Shown here one piece after another: positions 1 through 8,825 of a stretch of DNA of 57,770 nt. Source of the stretch: an uncultured Rhodospirillales bacterium (lineage in GTDB: Bacteria > Pseudomonadota > Alphaproteobacteria > Acetobacterales > Acetobacteraceae); contig CAIYCW010000050.1 in NCBI GenBank assembly GCA_903924855.1, positions 1 through 57,770 of the forward strand. Direction: 5' to 3'. How positions within the stretch are numbered: the first letter of the stretch is position 1; the number at the start of each line of letters is the position of its first letter. A program made the position numbers and the translations under genes. The notes under the pieces were generated by a model that saw nothing but the letters and a program-made list of their open reading frames with translations, had not been told where the DNA came from and searched no databases.

Positions 1-459
1 CAACCCCACAAAGGCCAGAGCCTCCAACTCGCCGGACACATCGATGCCAGCCGTGGTCCGTGCCGCGTCCACCACAAAGAAGAACGCATCGAACCGCGTG
101 GAAAACCGCCGCGGCGTCACCGCCCGGCACAACAGCTCAAGCCCGGACAGATCAGGCGGCCGCCCCAGACCAAGCCCCGCCTCCTCCTCCAGCTCACGCG
201 CCGCACAGCACGCCAGCGCCTGTCCCAGCCCGTTGCCTGCCAAACGCTCCAGCTGCGCCATCACACCAGGCAGCGGCCACAGCAACGGCGCCATCTGATG
301 ATCCTCGGCATCCACCGCCCCGCCCGGGAACACCAGCGCCCCTGGCATGAACCGGTGAGACGCCGCTCGGCGCCCCATCAACACGCTGGGACCGGTTGGG
401 TCCTGTCGCACCACCAGCACGCTCGCAGCCGGCCGCACCGTCACAGCACTCTCACTCAT
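1..459 (-). CDS. NUDIX hydrolase, C-terminus cut by window edge
   Basis: The first 153 codons of a minus-strand gene; its 3' end lies outside the window. A NUDIX core is readable: a glycine pair in FPGGAVD near residue 46, then, after an insertion, the signature RELEEEAGL near residue 90, which matches REUXEEXGU. The long insertion between the two halves of the NUDIX box recalls the NUDT19-like subfamily, whose members hydrolyse CoA derivatives or other nucleoside-diphosphate compounds; the substrate here cannot be named. The ATG at 457-459 begins MSESAVTVRPA, a typical short lead-in to the first strand. It is divergent from the dehydrogenase gene that starts at 555. Confidence 0.85.
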   Translation of the reverse strand, partial: MSESAVTVRPAASVLVVRQDPTGPSVLMGRRAASHRFMPGALVFPGGAVDAEDHQMAPLLWPLPGVMAQLERLAGNGLGQALACCAARELEEEAGLGLGRPPDLSGLELLCRAVTPRRFSTRFDAFFFVVDAARTTAGIDVSGELEALAFVGL

Positions 460-554
460 CCCTGCATCCCCCGGCCGAAGCCTTGCCGCCACCGCCCAGT
501 TGCGCAAGGCTTCACGCGGAAACGTCCCAACAAACATGCCAACTGGACCCGCAC

Positions 555-1631
555 ATGCCATCCACCGCGCCAAGCCTCGCGCCCTTCGCCCAACACAAGG
601 CCCAGATCGCCGCCATCCTGCGCGCCTGGACGATGACCGAGGCGGCCGCCGAGGAAACCGCCGAAATCCTGGGCTATGCCGACCTGCACGGCATCGACAG
701 CCACGGCATGTCCATGTTGCCGCCCTATGATGTCTGGCGCCGCGAAGGCCGGCTCAACATGCAGGCCCGCCCCAGCATCCTGCGCGAAACCCCGGTCTCA
801 GCCCTGATCGACGGCGATGGCGGGCTTGGCCACGTGCCCGGTGCGTTTGCCATGCGCACCGCCATCCAGAAGGCCAAGACCAGCGGCGTCGGCATCACCG
901 CCGTGCGCAACACCTCGCATTTCGGCGCCTGCGGCTATTACGGCATGATGGCGGTCAACGCAGGCCTTATCGGCATGGTCACCACCTCCACCCCCGGTGT
1001 TCGCGTCGCCCCCACTTTCGGCGCCGAACCGCGCCTGGGCACCGACCCGTGGTGCTTTGCCGTCCCTGCCGAGCCGGGCCGCCCGTTCCTGCTCGACATG
1101 GCCACCACCACCGTCGCCTATGGCCGCGTGCGCAACAAGGCCAACGAAAACCTCTCCACACCTCAGGGCTGGGTGGTCGACGCCCAAGGCAACCCCAGCA
1201 CCGACCCGCGTGACGTCACTGAAAAGCCGGGCTTCCTCACATCGCTCGGCGGGGCACCGGAAGCCTCCAGCTACAAGGGCTACGGGCTTGCCATGATGGC
1301 GGACATTCTGGCGGCAGGCCTCGCCGGCGAAAGCTTCCCCTCCAGCCCCGATCACGCCCAGGGCCCGCGCCTCGGCATGGGGCATTTCTTCATGGCCTTC
1401 GACCCCGGCCTGTTCCGCGATCCGGCGGACTTCAACGCCGATATCGCGCGCTTCTGCGCCGAAATGCGCGCCACACCGCCGATCGATCCGGCAAAGCCGG
1501 TGATGGTCGCAGGCGATCCGGAGCGCGCCACCGCGGCGCGGCGCACCAAGGACGGCGTCCCGGTCGGCCCCGGCCTGCTCGCCCAGATCAAGGCGCTGGC
1601 AGCCGATGCTGGCGCGCCCTGGCTTCTCTAA
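555..1631 (+). CDS. Malate/L-lactate dehydrogenase family (Ldh_2) oxidoreductase
   Basis: A 358-residue protein of the Ldh_2 family, which uses NAD(P) to oxidise 2-hydroxy acids such as malate, L-lactate, ureidoglycolate or sulfolactate. Family landmarks are visible: ADLHGIDSHG near residues 40-50, the SHFGACGYY segment that contains the usual active-site histidine, GTDPWCFAVP, a lysine-rich NKANE, and YKGYGLAMM near residue 235. Length is normal. The open frame extends upstream to 396, but that would run into the divergent NUDIX gene, and residues before 555 look non-native, so MPSTAPSL at 555 is preferred. The last 26 bases overlap the transporter gene in another frame, which suggests co-transcription. 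The substrate is not determinable from the sequence. Confidence 0.85.
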   Translation: MPSTAPSLAPFAQHKAQIAAILRAWTMTEAAAEETAEILGYADLHGIDSHGMSMLPPYDVWRREGRLNMQARPSILRETPVSALIDGDGGLGHVPGAFAMRTAIQKAKTSGVGITAVRNTSHFGACGYYGMMAVNAGLIGMVTTSTPGVRVAPTFGAEPRLGTDPWCFAVPAEPGRPFLLDMATTTVAYGRVRNKANENLSTPQGWVVDAQGNPSTDPRDVTEKPGFLTSLGGAPEASSYKGYGLAMMADILAAGLAGESFPSSPDHAQGPRLGMGHFFMAFDPGLFRDPADFNADIARFCAEMRATPPIDPAKPVMVAGDPERATAARRTKDGVPVGPGLLAQIKALAADAGAPWLL

Positions 1632-2874
1632 CCACGTGCAGGCCCTCCTCGGCATCGCCCTGCTGCTCGGGCTGTCCTACGCCCTGTCCGAAGACCGCGC
1701 CGGCATCAACTGGCGCGCGATCGGCGGCGGCCTCGCACTGCAACTGGCGCTCGCCTTGCTGCTGATCGACCTGCCGGCCGCGCGCTTTCTCATGCTCGGC
1801 CTCAACCGCGCGGTGGACGCTCTGCAGATCGCAACCGATTCCGGCACCGTCTTCGTCTTCGGCTATCTCGGCGGCGGCAGATTGCCCTTTGCCGAAACCG
1901 AACAGGGCGCCAGCTTCATCCTGGCCTTCAAGGTGCTGCCACTGGTGCTGACCATCTCGGCACTGTCGGCACTTCTGACGCATTGGGGCGTGCTGCAGGC
2001 CGCCATGCGGGGCTTCGCCTGGCTGCTGCGCGGCACGCTGGGCATCGGTGGCGCGCTGTCACTTGGTGCGGCCGTGCATGTCTTCGTCGGCATGGTCGAA
2101 GCACCACTGCTGATCCGCCCCTGGCTCGCCCGCATGTCCCGCGGCGAGATCTTCGCGCTGATGACCTGCGGCATGGCCGGCATCGCAGGCACCGTGATGG
2201 CGATCTACGGCGTCATCCTCGGCCGCGTCATCCCGGATGCGCTCGGTACCGTGTTCTCGGCCGCCATCATCTCAACCCCCGCAGCCCTGGCCGTGGCCGG
2301 CCTGATGATCCCGCCAGGACCACCGGACACCGATGACAGCCGCCTCGTCCTGCCGCACAAACCGGCCGGCAGTCTCGACGCCCTGGTGCGCGGCACCGCC
2401 GATGGCGTGGGGCCCCTGGTCGGCATCGCCACCATGCTCATCGTCTCGGTGGCCCTCGTCACCCTGATCAACCTCGTGCTGGGCCACCTGCCAGACATCG
2501 CAGGTCAGCCCGTGACCCTGGAGCGGATCGCCAGCCTGCCATTTCGCCCGGTGATGTGGCTGATCGGTATCCCCTGGTCGGAGTCCGCCACAGCAGCACA
2601 GCTGATGGGCACCAAGACCATTCTCAACGAATTCGTGGCCTATCTGCACCTGGCAGCCCTGCCCGAGACAGCCCTCAGCCCGCATTCCCGCCTGATCATG
2701 ACGGTGGCTCTGTGCGGCTTTGCCAATCTGGCCAGCGTCGGCATCCTGGTCGGTGGCCTGCGCGCCATGGTCCCGGAACGGGCCGATGAAGTCACCGGCC
2801 TCGGCCTGCGCTCGCTGCTCTCCGGCACCCTCGCAACCTGTCTCAGCGGGGCCTGGGCCGGCCTGCTCACCTGA
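1606..2874 (+). CDS. Concentrative nucleoside transporter (CNT/NupC family)
   Basis: A 422-residue, highly hydrophobic inner-membrane protein. CNT-family signatures appear in order: a gate region ending GMVEAPLLIRPWLARM near residues 165-180, MTCGMAGIAGTVMAIYG just after it, GTKTILNEFVAY near residue 330, and the C-terminal CGFANLASVGILVGG. CNT proteins import nucleosides by Na+ or H+ symport. The gene starts inside the preceding dehydrogenase gene (ATG at 1606); a GTG at 1636, just past that gene's stop, is an alternative start that still keeps the first membrane segment. The pairing with a hydroxy-acid dehydrogenase gives no obvious pathway. Confidence 0.9.
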   Translation: MLARPGFSNHVQALLGIALLLGLSYALSEDRAGINWRAIGGGLALQLALALLLIDLPAARFLMLGLNRAVDALQIATDSGTVFVFGYLGGGRLPFAETEQGASFILAFKVLPLVLTISALSALLTHWGVLQAAMRGFAWLLRGTLGIGGALSLGAAVHVFVGMVEAPLLIRPWLARMSRGEIFALMTCGMAGIAGTVMAIYGVILGRVIPDALGTVFSAAIISTPAALAVAGLMIPPGPPDTDDSRLVLPHKPAGSLDALVRGTADGVGPLVGIATMLIVSVALVTLINLVLGHLPDIAGQPVTLERIASLPFRPVMWLIGIPWSESATAAQLMGTKTILNEFVAYLHLAALPETALSPHSRLIMTVALCGFANLASVGILVGGLRAMVPERADEVTGLGLRSLLSGTLATCLSGAWAGLLT

Positions 2875-3028
2875 TGCATGCCGGACCGCACCATTTTACC
2901 AAGCAGACTTGATGTATCGTCGATGCACAAACCAGATCACGACTGCGTGCAGCAATCGTTTTGTGGAGAACATTCCTCCCTCTTCCTGTTATTCCCGGCA
3001 CATGAGCGTTTATTCATGGAGACCGGCA

Positions 3029-5710
3029 ATGAAGGCGGCAGGAATGCAGCGCAACCCTGGCCACTTGGCCCACACTCTGCAACACCGCCAACGCCTGCCC
3101 GCCGTGGCAATGGCAGCCCTGCTTGTGTGCCTATCGCATCAGAGCCCGGCATCGGTCCCCATAGCCGCGCCGTCCCACACCAGCAACACCGCGGCGCCGC
3201 CCCAGCAACCGGCCGTCGAATCACCGGTCTCCATGCTGCTCGGCAAGGCGCAATTCTGGTACGAACGCGGCAACTGGAACGTCGCCATCGAGACATTCGA
3301 CCGAGTTCTCAGCCTGGAGCCCACCAATGTCGATGCCCTGGTCGGTGCCTCCAAGGTCGCCGTCGACATGGGGCGCGAGGATCTGGTGCAATCCTACATT
3401 GCCCGCCTGCGCAAGGTCGCACCGGATGACCCCTGGGTCGCAGCCGTCGACACCGCCAAACGCCGCTCCGCCGAGGAAGCCGCCACGATCACCGAGGCCC
3501 GCCACCTCACCGTCCTCGGCCGGCGGGAGGATGCGCTGGCGAAATACCGCTCGTTGATGCCGAACAATCAGGTGCCCGACGAGTTCGCCGCCGAATACTA
3601 TCCGCTGCTGATCTCAAGCCTGCCGCAGAACTCGGTCGCCGCGGACGCCGCTCTCACGGCGCTGCGTCAGGTGGCGGAGCGCAAACCCAAGGACCAGGCG
3701 CTCCAGCTGGCACTCGCCCAAGGCATGATCATCGGCGAGGGCACCCGCGCCGACGGCATCGCGCTGCTGCGCGAACTGTCCCACATCCCGCAGCTCTCGA
3801 ACCGGGTCCGCCCGATCTGGCGCGAAGCACTGCTGTGGCAGGGCCCTGATCCCCAGGCGATGGACCAGCTCACCCAATACCTGAAGGAAAACCCGACCGA
3901 CCCCGCGATCGAGGCGAAGCTGGCCGAGTTCCGCGCAAGCCTGCCCACCCCGGCCCTGCGCGCCCGCATGCTCGGCTACGAGGCAATCCAGGCCAACAAC
4001 CTCAAAGACGCCGAGACCGATTTCCGCAACGCCCTCAACGCGGACAACACCGACGCCGATGCCATGGTGATGCTGGGTGTGATCCGCCTGAAGCAGAACC
4101 GCGCCGCCGAAGCCCGCACCCTCGTCGACAAGGCGATCGCAATGGCGCCGGACCGTCGGGAGGAATTCCTCACCATGACCGGCCTGGACCCGGCCTCCAA
4201 TGCCAAGGCCGCGGCAGAGGCCGCCCGTGCCGTCACCGCCCAATACAAGGAAGTCGCCCGCCTGACGGACAGCGGCGATTACAGCCACGCCGAAGCCCTG
4301 CTGCGTCAGCTGCTCGGCAACCGCCGCGACGCCGGCGGCTTCCTCCAGCTCGCCGATATCCAGACCCGCGCCGGCAACACCCAGGCCGCAACCGAAAGCC
4401 TGCGTCAGGCCGTCGATCTGGCCCCCTCCAACGCCGATGCCAATCTTGCCCTGGCCGCCGCCTACACCACCCAGGGCCGCACCGCGGATGCCGAAACCCT
4501 GCTCAACCGCGCCGAGGCCGAGCTCTCCCGCAGCGGCAACACGCAGGCCCTGACGAAGCTGCATCAGGCCCAGGCAGACCGCATGCGCCTGGACGCCGCG
4601 CGCATCGCCGATCTCCCCGCCCGCGAGACCGCTCTGCGCGCAGCCTTGGCAAAAGATCCCTCCAGCTGGTGGACCCGTCTTGAGATCGCCCGCGTGATGG
4701 CCCGCACCGCGCGCGGCGCCGACGCACAGGCAATGATGACGCAGGCCGAACAGGCCGCCATCGCCCCCGGCGCCCTTCAGACCCAATCCGGCCAGGACGC
4801 GCTTCAGGTTGCCTTCATCTGGGCGCAGGAACGCGGCGACTCCAACCGCGCCACCACGCTCGCCCGCCTGGTGCCGGCCAACAGCCGCTCCCAGGGCATG
4901 CAGCGCCTCCTCGACCAGGCCAATTTCGCCCAGACCGTCGATGCCATCGCCCAGGGCGGCAACCAGGGACCAGGCACCGCTGCCCGCCTGCTCGCCCTGG
5001 CATCCCAGCCCGATCCAGACGGCACCCGTGGCACCGCCATCGCCCATGCCTTCCTCAAGCTGGGCGACATCGCCAATCTGCGCCAGGCTCTCAGCGCCGG
5101 CCTCACCGCAACCACCCCACCTGGCGCGCAACAGCGCCTCGGCTATGCCAGCGTGCTGATGGAGGCGAGCCAATTCGGCGCCGCAACCTCCGTCCTGCAG
5201 GGGCTCGACCTCACCCGCCTCACCGCCGATCAGCGCACCGGCTACAATGCGCTGCGCACCGCCCTGATCGCCTCCAGGGCAGACCGCCTGGTGGCTCAGA
5301 ACCAGCCAGACCGCGCCGAACGCATGCTGCGCCCGCTGCTGGAAACCCAACCCGCCAGCATGCCGCTCAAGCTCGCCATGGCGCGCGTGCAGATCGCCAA
5401 GGGTCAGGGCTCAGCAGGTCTTTCGACCCTGCTCGATGCGCTGGACAAGGACCCTCAGAACACCGGCCTGCGCATGGGCGCCATCGGCGCTGCTGTCAGC
5501 ACTGGCCAACTCGGCCTCGCCGACGATCTGGTGCAGGCTGGCCTGAAGATCACGCCGCGTGACGCCAACCTCACCCTCCAGGCTGCCAACATCGCCCGTG
5601 CCCGCGGCTATAACGGTTTGGCCCTCGATTACCTGAGGAAAGCCCGCGACCTGCGCAACACGCCCACCGCAACGCCCGACGACGATGCCGATGTGATGGA
5701 CGGCCAATGA
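3029..5710 (+). CDS. Secreted TPR-repeat protein, BcsC N-terminus-like, no beta-barrel
   Basis: An 893-residue protein with a signal-like hydrophobic segment (AVAMAALLVCL) ending before about residue 45, then many tetratricopeptide repeats to the end. Repeat landmarks include LLGKAQFWYERGNWNVAIETF near residue 70 and WWTRLEIARVMARTARGADA near residue 545, closely resembling the periplasmic TPR scaffold of cellulose-synthase subunit BcsC. BcsC normally continues into an outer-membrane barrel (about 1,150-1,300 residues in all). Here the protein stops after the TPR part with an acidic tail, and no barrel gene follows. The start at 3029 has GGAGA at 3018-3022; an ATG at 3002 is an alternative. 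Export of a polysaccharide is an inference only, since no bcsA/bcsB or other synthase genes adjoin it. Confidence 0.75.
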   Translation: MKAAGMQRNPGHLAHTLQHRQRLPAVAMAALLVCLSHQSPASVPIAAPSHTSNTAAPPQQPAVESPVSMLLGKAQFWYERGNWNVAIETFDRVLSLEPTNVDALVGASKVAVDMGREDLVQSYIARLRKVAPDDPWVAAVDTAKRRSAEEAATITEARHLTVLGRREDALAKYRSLMPNNQVPDEFAAEYYPLLISSLPQNSVAADAALTALRQVAERKPKDQALQLALAQGMIIGEGTRADGIALLRELSHIPQLSNRVRPIWREALLWQGPDPQAMDQLTQYLKENPTDPAIEAKLAEFRASLPTPALRARMLGYEAIQANNLKDAETDFRNALNADNTDADAMVMLGVIRLKQNRAAEARTLVDKAIAMAPDRREEFLTMTGLDPASNAKAAAEAARAVTAQYKEVARLTDSGDYSHAEALLRQLLGNRRDAGGFLQLADIQTRAGNTQAATESLRQAVDLAPSNADANLALAAAYTTQGRTADAETLLNRAEAELSRSGNTQALTKLHQAQADRMRLDAARIADLPARETALRAALAKDPSSWWTRLEIARVMARTARGADAQAMMTQAEQAAIAPGALQTQSGQDALQVAFIWAQERGDSNRATTLARLVPANSRSQGMQRLLDQANFAQTVDAIAQGGNQGPGTAARLLALASQPDPDGTRGTAIAHAFLKLGDIANLRQALSAGLTATTPPGAQQRLGYASVLMEASQFGAATSVLQGLDLTRLTADQRTGYNALRTALIASRADRLVAQNQPDRAERMLRPLLETQPASMPLKLAMARVQIAKGQGSAGLSTLLDALDKDPQNTGLRMGAIGAAVSTGQLGLADDLVQAGLKITPRDANLTLQAANIARARGYNGLALDYLRKARDLRNTPTATPDDDADVMDGQ

Positions 5711-5714
5711 TAAT

Positions 5715-5761
5715 GGGGTGCGATCGCCAACAATGAGCATGAGCGGCGGCGATCACACCCC
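5715..5761. terminator. Hairpin between convergent genes
   Basis: Inverted repeat of 14 bases (5715-5728 and 5748-5761) with one G-T type mismatch and a 19-base loop, placed directly after the TPR gene and before the end of the opposing small gene. There is no strong T-tract on either side, so it may work as a weak or bidirectional terminator or as an mRNA-end stabiliser. Confidence 0.5.
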
Positions 5762-5789
5762 GTGACCGCCGCCGCCCAGCCGGCTTCCG

Positions 5790-5936
5790 TTAAAGGAAAA
5801 GCCCGATCACGGTCAGCACACCGCCGATCACCGTCCAACACAGGGCTGCCAGCAATGCGATCACGCAGGCCCAGGGCAGCGGCGACGGGTAAAGGGCATG
5901 GTCATGGATCGGGGCGGTCAACCGATAACCACTCAT
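5790..5936 (-). CDS. 48-residue single-span membrane peptide
   Basis: A short frame encoding 48 residues. It begins MSGYRLTAPIHDHALYPSP and continues into a hydrophobic stretch (about residues 22-47, rich in A, L, V, I with W, C and G) that ends at LFL. An AAGGA Shine-Dalgarno sequence sits 7 bases before the ATG (minus strand). The hydrophilic, histidine-containing N-terminus followed by one membrane span looks like a real small protein, not random sequence. I do not recognise the family. Such peptides often accompany membrane oxidases or transporters, but none is next to it. Confidence 0.6.
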   Translation of the reverse strand: MSGYRLTAPIHDHALYPSPLPWACVIALLAALCWTVIGGVLTVIGLFL

Positions 5937-5946
5937 GGCGTGTTCC

Positions 5947-6060
5947 TTACGAGGCAAAATCCTTGCGGGCCATTGACCATCCCGGCACAGCCGGGCGGTG
6001 TTTTGCCACCTGCCTCACCGCCATGACCACGGCGCCGAACCAGGCGGCATCAACCCTCAA
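5947..6060 (-). CDS. Possible 37-residue peptide upstream of the small membrane gene
   Basis: An open frame ending 10 bases before the 48-residue gene reads (from a TTG at 6060) RVDAAWFGAVVMAVRQVAK and ends ARKDFAS. Its composition looks protein-like, and the spacing would suit translational coupling. It has no ATG before residue 13 and no clear ribosome-binding site, so it may be a leader peptide, the remnant of a longer gene, or nothing. The surrounding sequence (5937-6190) otherwise holds only a short hairpin at about 5989-6003. Confidence 0.2.
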   Translation of the reverse strand: MRVDAAWFGAVVMAVRQVAKHRPAVPGWSMARKDFAS

Positions 6061-6190
6061 ACCTTCCTCGTCACCCCCGAGAAACTCAACAACAAACCCT
6101 ACAATTCATAACAATGTGATGTCGGAGCCAAAAATTCCGACACAAAACGCACCATAATCAGGCCAGCCAATCATCAATTGAGACAGCGTC

Positions 6191-6682
6191 TCAGAGGGCT
6201 GCCAGAACCGCCTCCGCGCGGCTCACATCGAACCCGCCCGGTGCCTCGACATACAATGCCGATACAACGCCGTTCTCCACCACCATCGCAAAGCGCTGGC
6301 TGCGCACGCCCAGGCCGCGTGCCGTCAGATCCAGTTCCAATCCCAGCGCCTTGGTGAACATCGCCGAGCCATCGGCCAGCATGACGATCTTCTCGTCCAC
6401 ACCCTGATCGCGGGCCCAGGCCCCCATCACGAACGCATCGTTGACCGCCAGGCACACCAACGCATCAACACCCTTCTCGGCAAACGCCGATGCGTGCTGG
6501 ATGAACCCCGGCAGGTGCTTGGCACTGCAGGTCGGCGTGAACGCGCCCGGAACGGCGAACATCACCACCTTGCGCCCCTTGAACAGCTCATCCGTCGAAA
6601 CCTCGCGCGGCCCGTCGGCCGTGGCCGTCATCAGCTTCATCGACGGAATTTCCGCACCGACCTCGATGACCTGGGACATCAT
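6191..6682 (-). CDS. Peroxiredoxin, Prx5/type-II family
   Basis: A 163-residue thiol peroxidase that reduces hydrogen and alkyl peroxides, probably with glutaredoxin or thioredoxin as electron donor. The active-site motif PGAFTPTCSAKHLPG places the peroxidatic cysteine at residue 52. A second cysteine (ALVCLAVND, near residue 79) is also common in this subfamily. The frame extends upstream, but the double ATG at 6677-6682 has a GAGGG sequence 6 bases upstream on the minus strand, and MMSQVIEVGAEIP is the usual N-terminus. It is divergent from yqgE with about 95 bases between the start codons. Confidence 0.92.
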   Translation of the reverse strand: MMSQVIEVGAEIPSMKLMTATADGPREVSTDELFKGRKVVMFAVPGAFTPTCSAKHLPGFIQHASAFAEKGVDALVCLAVNDAFVMGAWARDQGVDEKIVMLADGSAMFTKALGLELDLTARGLGVRSQRFAMVVENGVVSALYVEAPGGFDVSRAEAVLAAL

Positions 6683-6777
6683 GGAGCACCCTCGACTGCA
6701 ACGTTCGGCCAACCCGCCCGTCTCTTGTGTCAATTCCTAGCCGCGAGACGCTTGCCTGTCACGCTCGTCCTGCCAAC

Positions 6778-7422
6778 ATGAGCACCATGTCAGACCGTTC
6801 CATCCCTGGCCGCAAGGTCAAACGCACCCGGCACCCGGCACCCCCGGCTCACAATGCCGTCACACGCACGGCCACAAACCTCACCGGCCAGGTGCTGATC
6901 GCCATGCCAGGGCTTGATGATCCGGAATTCAGCCACAGCGTGATCTATCTCTGTGCCCATGGCGAAGACGGCGCGATGGGCCTGATCGTCAACCGCCCCC
7001 TCGCCCAGCCCAGCTTTCCGGACCTGCTGCGCCAACTCAACCTCCCCCCCCAACCCGCCCGCTCGATCGGCCTGTGCAAGGGCGGGCCAGTGGATGATGG
7101 CCGCGGCTTTGTGCTGCACAGCACGGATTGGACAGGCGATGACAGTCTTGTGGTGGCCGAAGGGATCGCGCTGACGGCCAGCCTGGACGTATTGCAGGAG
7201 ATTGCGAATGGCGGCGGACCGCAGCACGGCGTGCTCGCCCTTGGCCACGCCAACTGGGGGCCCGGCCAGTTGGACCGCGAGATGCGGGAGAACGCATGGC
7301 TCACCGCCGACGCGGATCAGGACCTGCTGTTCGGACCAGCCCATGAGACAAAATGGGCCCGCGCCATGGCCAAGCTGAACATTCAGCCTGGCCGCCTCTC
7401 GTCATTGTCGGGATCCGCCTGA
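6778..7422 (+). CDS. yqgE: YqgE/AlgH family protein (UPF0301)
   Basis: A 214-residue member of the YqgE/AlgH family, a conserved single-domain cytoplasmic protein of uncertain biochemical role. Family signatures are clear: LTGQVLIAMPGLDDPEFSHSVIYLC, AMGLIVNRPL near residue 75, a GGPV segment, and the C-terminal LGHANWGPGQLDRE. A lysine- and arginine-rich extension of about 30 residues precedes the domain. Two near-adjacent ATGs (6778 and 6787) could both serve. Its divergence from a peroxiredoxin gene is the only contextual hint. Confidence 0.9.
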   Translation: MSTMSDRSIPGRKVKRTRHPAPPAHNAVTRTATNLTGQVLIAMPGLDDPEFSHSVIYLCAHGEDGAMGLIVNRPLAQPSFPDLLRQLNLPPQPARSIGLCKGGPVDDGRGFVLHSTDWTGDDSLVVAEGIALTASLDVLQEIANGGGPQHGVLALGHANWGPGQLDREMRENAWLTADADQDLLFGPAHETKWARAMAKLNIQPGRLSSLSGSA

Positions 7423-7593
7423 CATCACTTGCGTGCAAAGGCGAAACTTCATAAAAAGTAACAATTTGATTTATACATCGTTTGCTTGAGTCACAAAATT
7501 TCCTTGTCGCCCTTGTTAAAAAATTGTTGATTTTTGTCGGTTGATCAGAAAAAACGGGAGTACAACGATCAACTGTCCGTGATAGGGTCAACA
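7423..7593 (+). promoter_or_regulatory. AT-rich leader with inverted repeat before the PEP-CTERM gene
   Basis: This 171-base gap is far richer in A and T than its surroundings, with runs such as TAAAAAATTG. It contains an inverted repeat GTTGATC (7540-7546) / GATCAAC (7567-7573), 20 bases apart, just ahead of the AGGG Shine-Dalgarno of the next gene. It probably carries that gene's promoter and possibly an operator. No exact -35/-10 pair is assigned. Confidence 0.35.
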
Positions 7594-8682
7594 ATGTCGA
7601 TGATGCGCAACGTCCGGGTCGGCCGACACCATGTCACGCCACGCGCGCTGCTCTGCGGCACCGCTTTGGCCTGCACCCTGCTGGCACCCCGCATCGCCGC
7701 TGCCGCCGATCCGGTCTATGACCCCTACGCCATCCTCGGCACGTTCAACGCCATCGTGCTGAACAATTTGACGGTGTTCACCGACGTCGAAGGCCGGGTG
7801 ATCACGCAAGCGATCGACGGAACCCTGAATAGCGCGCCGCAATTCTATTCAGCTGGGGGTCGCACGACCACGTCGCCCACTTTGACCGACACCAGCAACC
7901 CAAATCCGGCCACCAACACAACCACGTTCACAAGCGTCAATGCGATCACATTCAACAACAATGTGAACAGCATCACCTCCAATGGCGGCATCGATCTTCT
8001 GAACATGCCAAGAAGCATTCCCGTCACGGCGAACGGTGGCAACACGGTAACAAATACGCCAACGTTCACGATGGCGCCGTTTCAAACGGCCCTGAACGGA
8101 TTGCAAACATCACTCGCGGCGCTGACCGCAAACAACAGTACAACTGTAACAGGTGGCAACACCCTTAACTTCGTTCTGACAACGGTGAACAGCCAGAACA
8201 CATACGTCTTCAATGTGAACGCGTCCGACCTGGCAAGCGTTTCGTTTATCGACTTTACGGGCACCGCAGCGGCCAATTCGTCAGTTGTGATCAACGTCGT
8301 CGGTACCACGCTGACAACCAGCGCGCAGATTTCGGACTCGGGCGGCAACGGGGCCCCACTGGTACTCGATGGAACCCTTCTCGCCAACGACGTGCTGTGG
8401 AACTTCGAAAACGCCACCTCCGTTAACTTGAACGGTCAGTGGGACGGCAGCATCCTCGCCGGCGGCGCATCGGTGGCGTCCGGTTCCAACAACAACATCC
8501 AGGGCAGCGTCTACGCCTATAATCTGAGCATCGGCCGTGAGCTGCACAACTACACCTACCAGCCGCCGACGCCCCCCACCACGCCACCGACCACACCGCC
8601 CCCGGTTCCGGAACCTGCCTCCATGGCCGTGCTCGCAACCGCCATCGCAGGTCTTGCAGGCCTCCGCCGCCGACGCGGCTGA
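7594..8682 (+). CDS. Exported PEP-CTERM protein with choice-of-anchor-A-like domain
   Basis: A 362-residue exported protein. It has a signal peptide (positive N-terminus, hydrophobic ALACTLLAP, AAAA near residue 38) and then a body starting DPYAILGTFNAIVLNN, typical of the choice-of-anchor-A domain: Asn/Thr-rich, beta-rich, low in charge. A threonine/proline linker (about residues 320-335) leads to the sorting signal VPEPAS, a hydrophobic span, and RRRR at the end. PEP-CTERM tails are cut and processed by an exosortase (EpsH family) and are linked to exopolysaccharide or biofilm matrix. No exosortase is in the window. The start at 7594 has AGGG 6 bases upstream; ATGs at 7600 and 7603 are alternatives. 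Confidence 0.85.
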   Translation: MSMMRNVRVGRHHVTPRALLCGTALACTLLAPRIAAAADPVYDPYAILGTFNAIVLNNLTVFTDVEGRVITQAIDGTLNSAPQFYSAGGRTTTSPTLTDTSNPNPATNTTTFTSVNAITFNNNVNSITSNGGIDLLNMPRSIPVTANGGNTVTNTPTFTMAPFQTALNGLQTSLAALTANNSTTVTGGNTLNFVLTTVNSQNTYVFNVNASDLASVSFIDFTGTAAANSSVVINVVGTTLTTSAQISDSGGNGAPLVLDGTLLANDVLWNFENATSVNLNGQWDGSILAGGASVASGSNNNIQGSVYAYNLSIGRELHNYTYQPPTPPTTPPTTPPPVPEPASMAVLATAIAGLAGLRRRRG

Positions 8683-8743
8683 GGTCTGAAAGCGGGATCA
8701 GCAGCGCCGCGACCATCGTCGTTTCGTCATTGCACGCTGCGAA

Positions 8744-8787
8744 GCAATCCACCGAGCCACGACGCGCGTAACGCCTCGGCGGATTGC
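8744..8787. terminator. Bidirectional hairpin terminator
   Basis: Inverted repeat of 13 bases (8744-8756 and 8775-8787) with one mismatch and an 18-base loop. It lies between the convergent PEP-CTERM gene and HAD phosphatase gene, where a shared terminator is expected. No long T-tract follows. Confidence 0.5.
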
Positions 8788-8825
8788 CCTTCTGCACGCC
8801 AAACAACGATTGTCGGCGCCCAGTC

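Noticed and set aside
3614..5350. A 578-codon minus-strand frame opposite the TPR gene
   Set aside because: Low-complexity Gly/Ala/Glu shadow of the TPR repeats; no signal, domain or ribosome-binding site.
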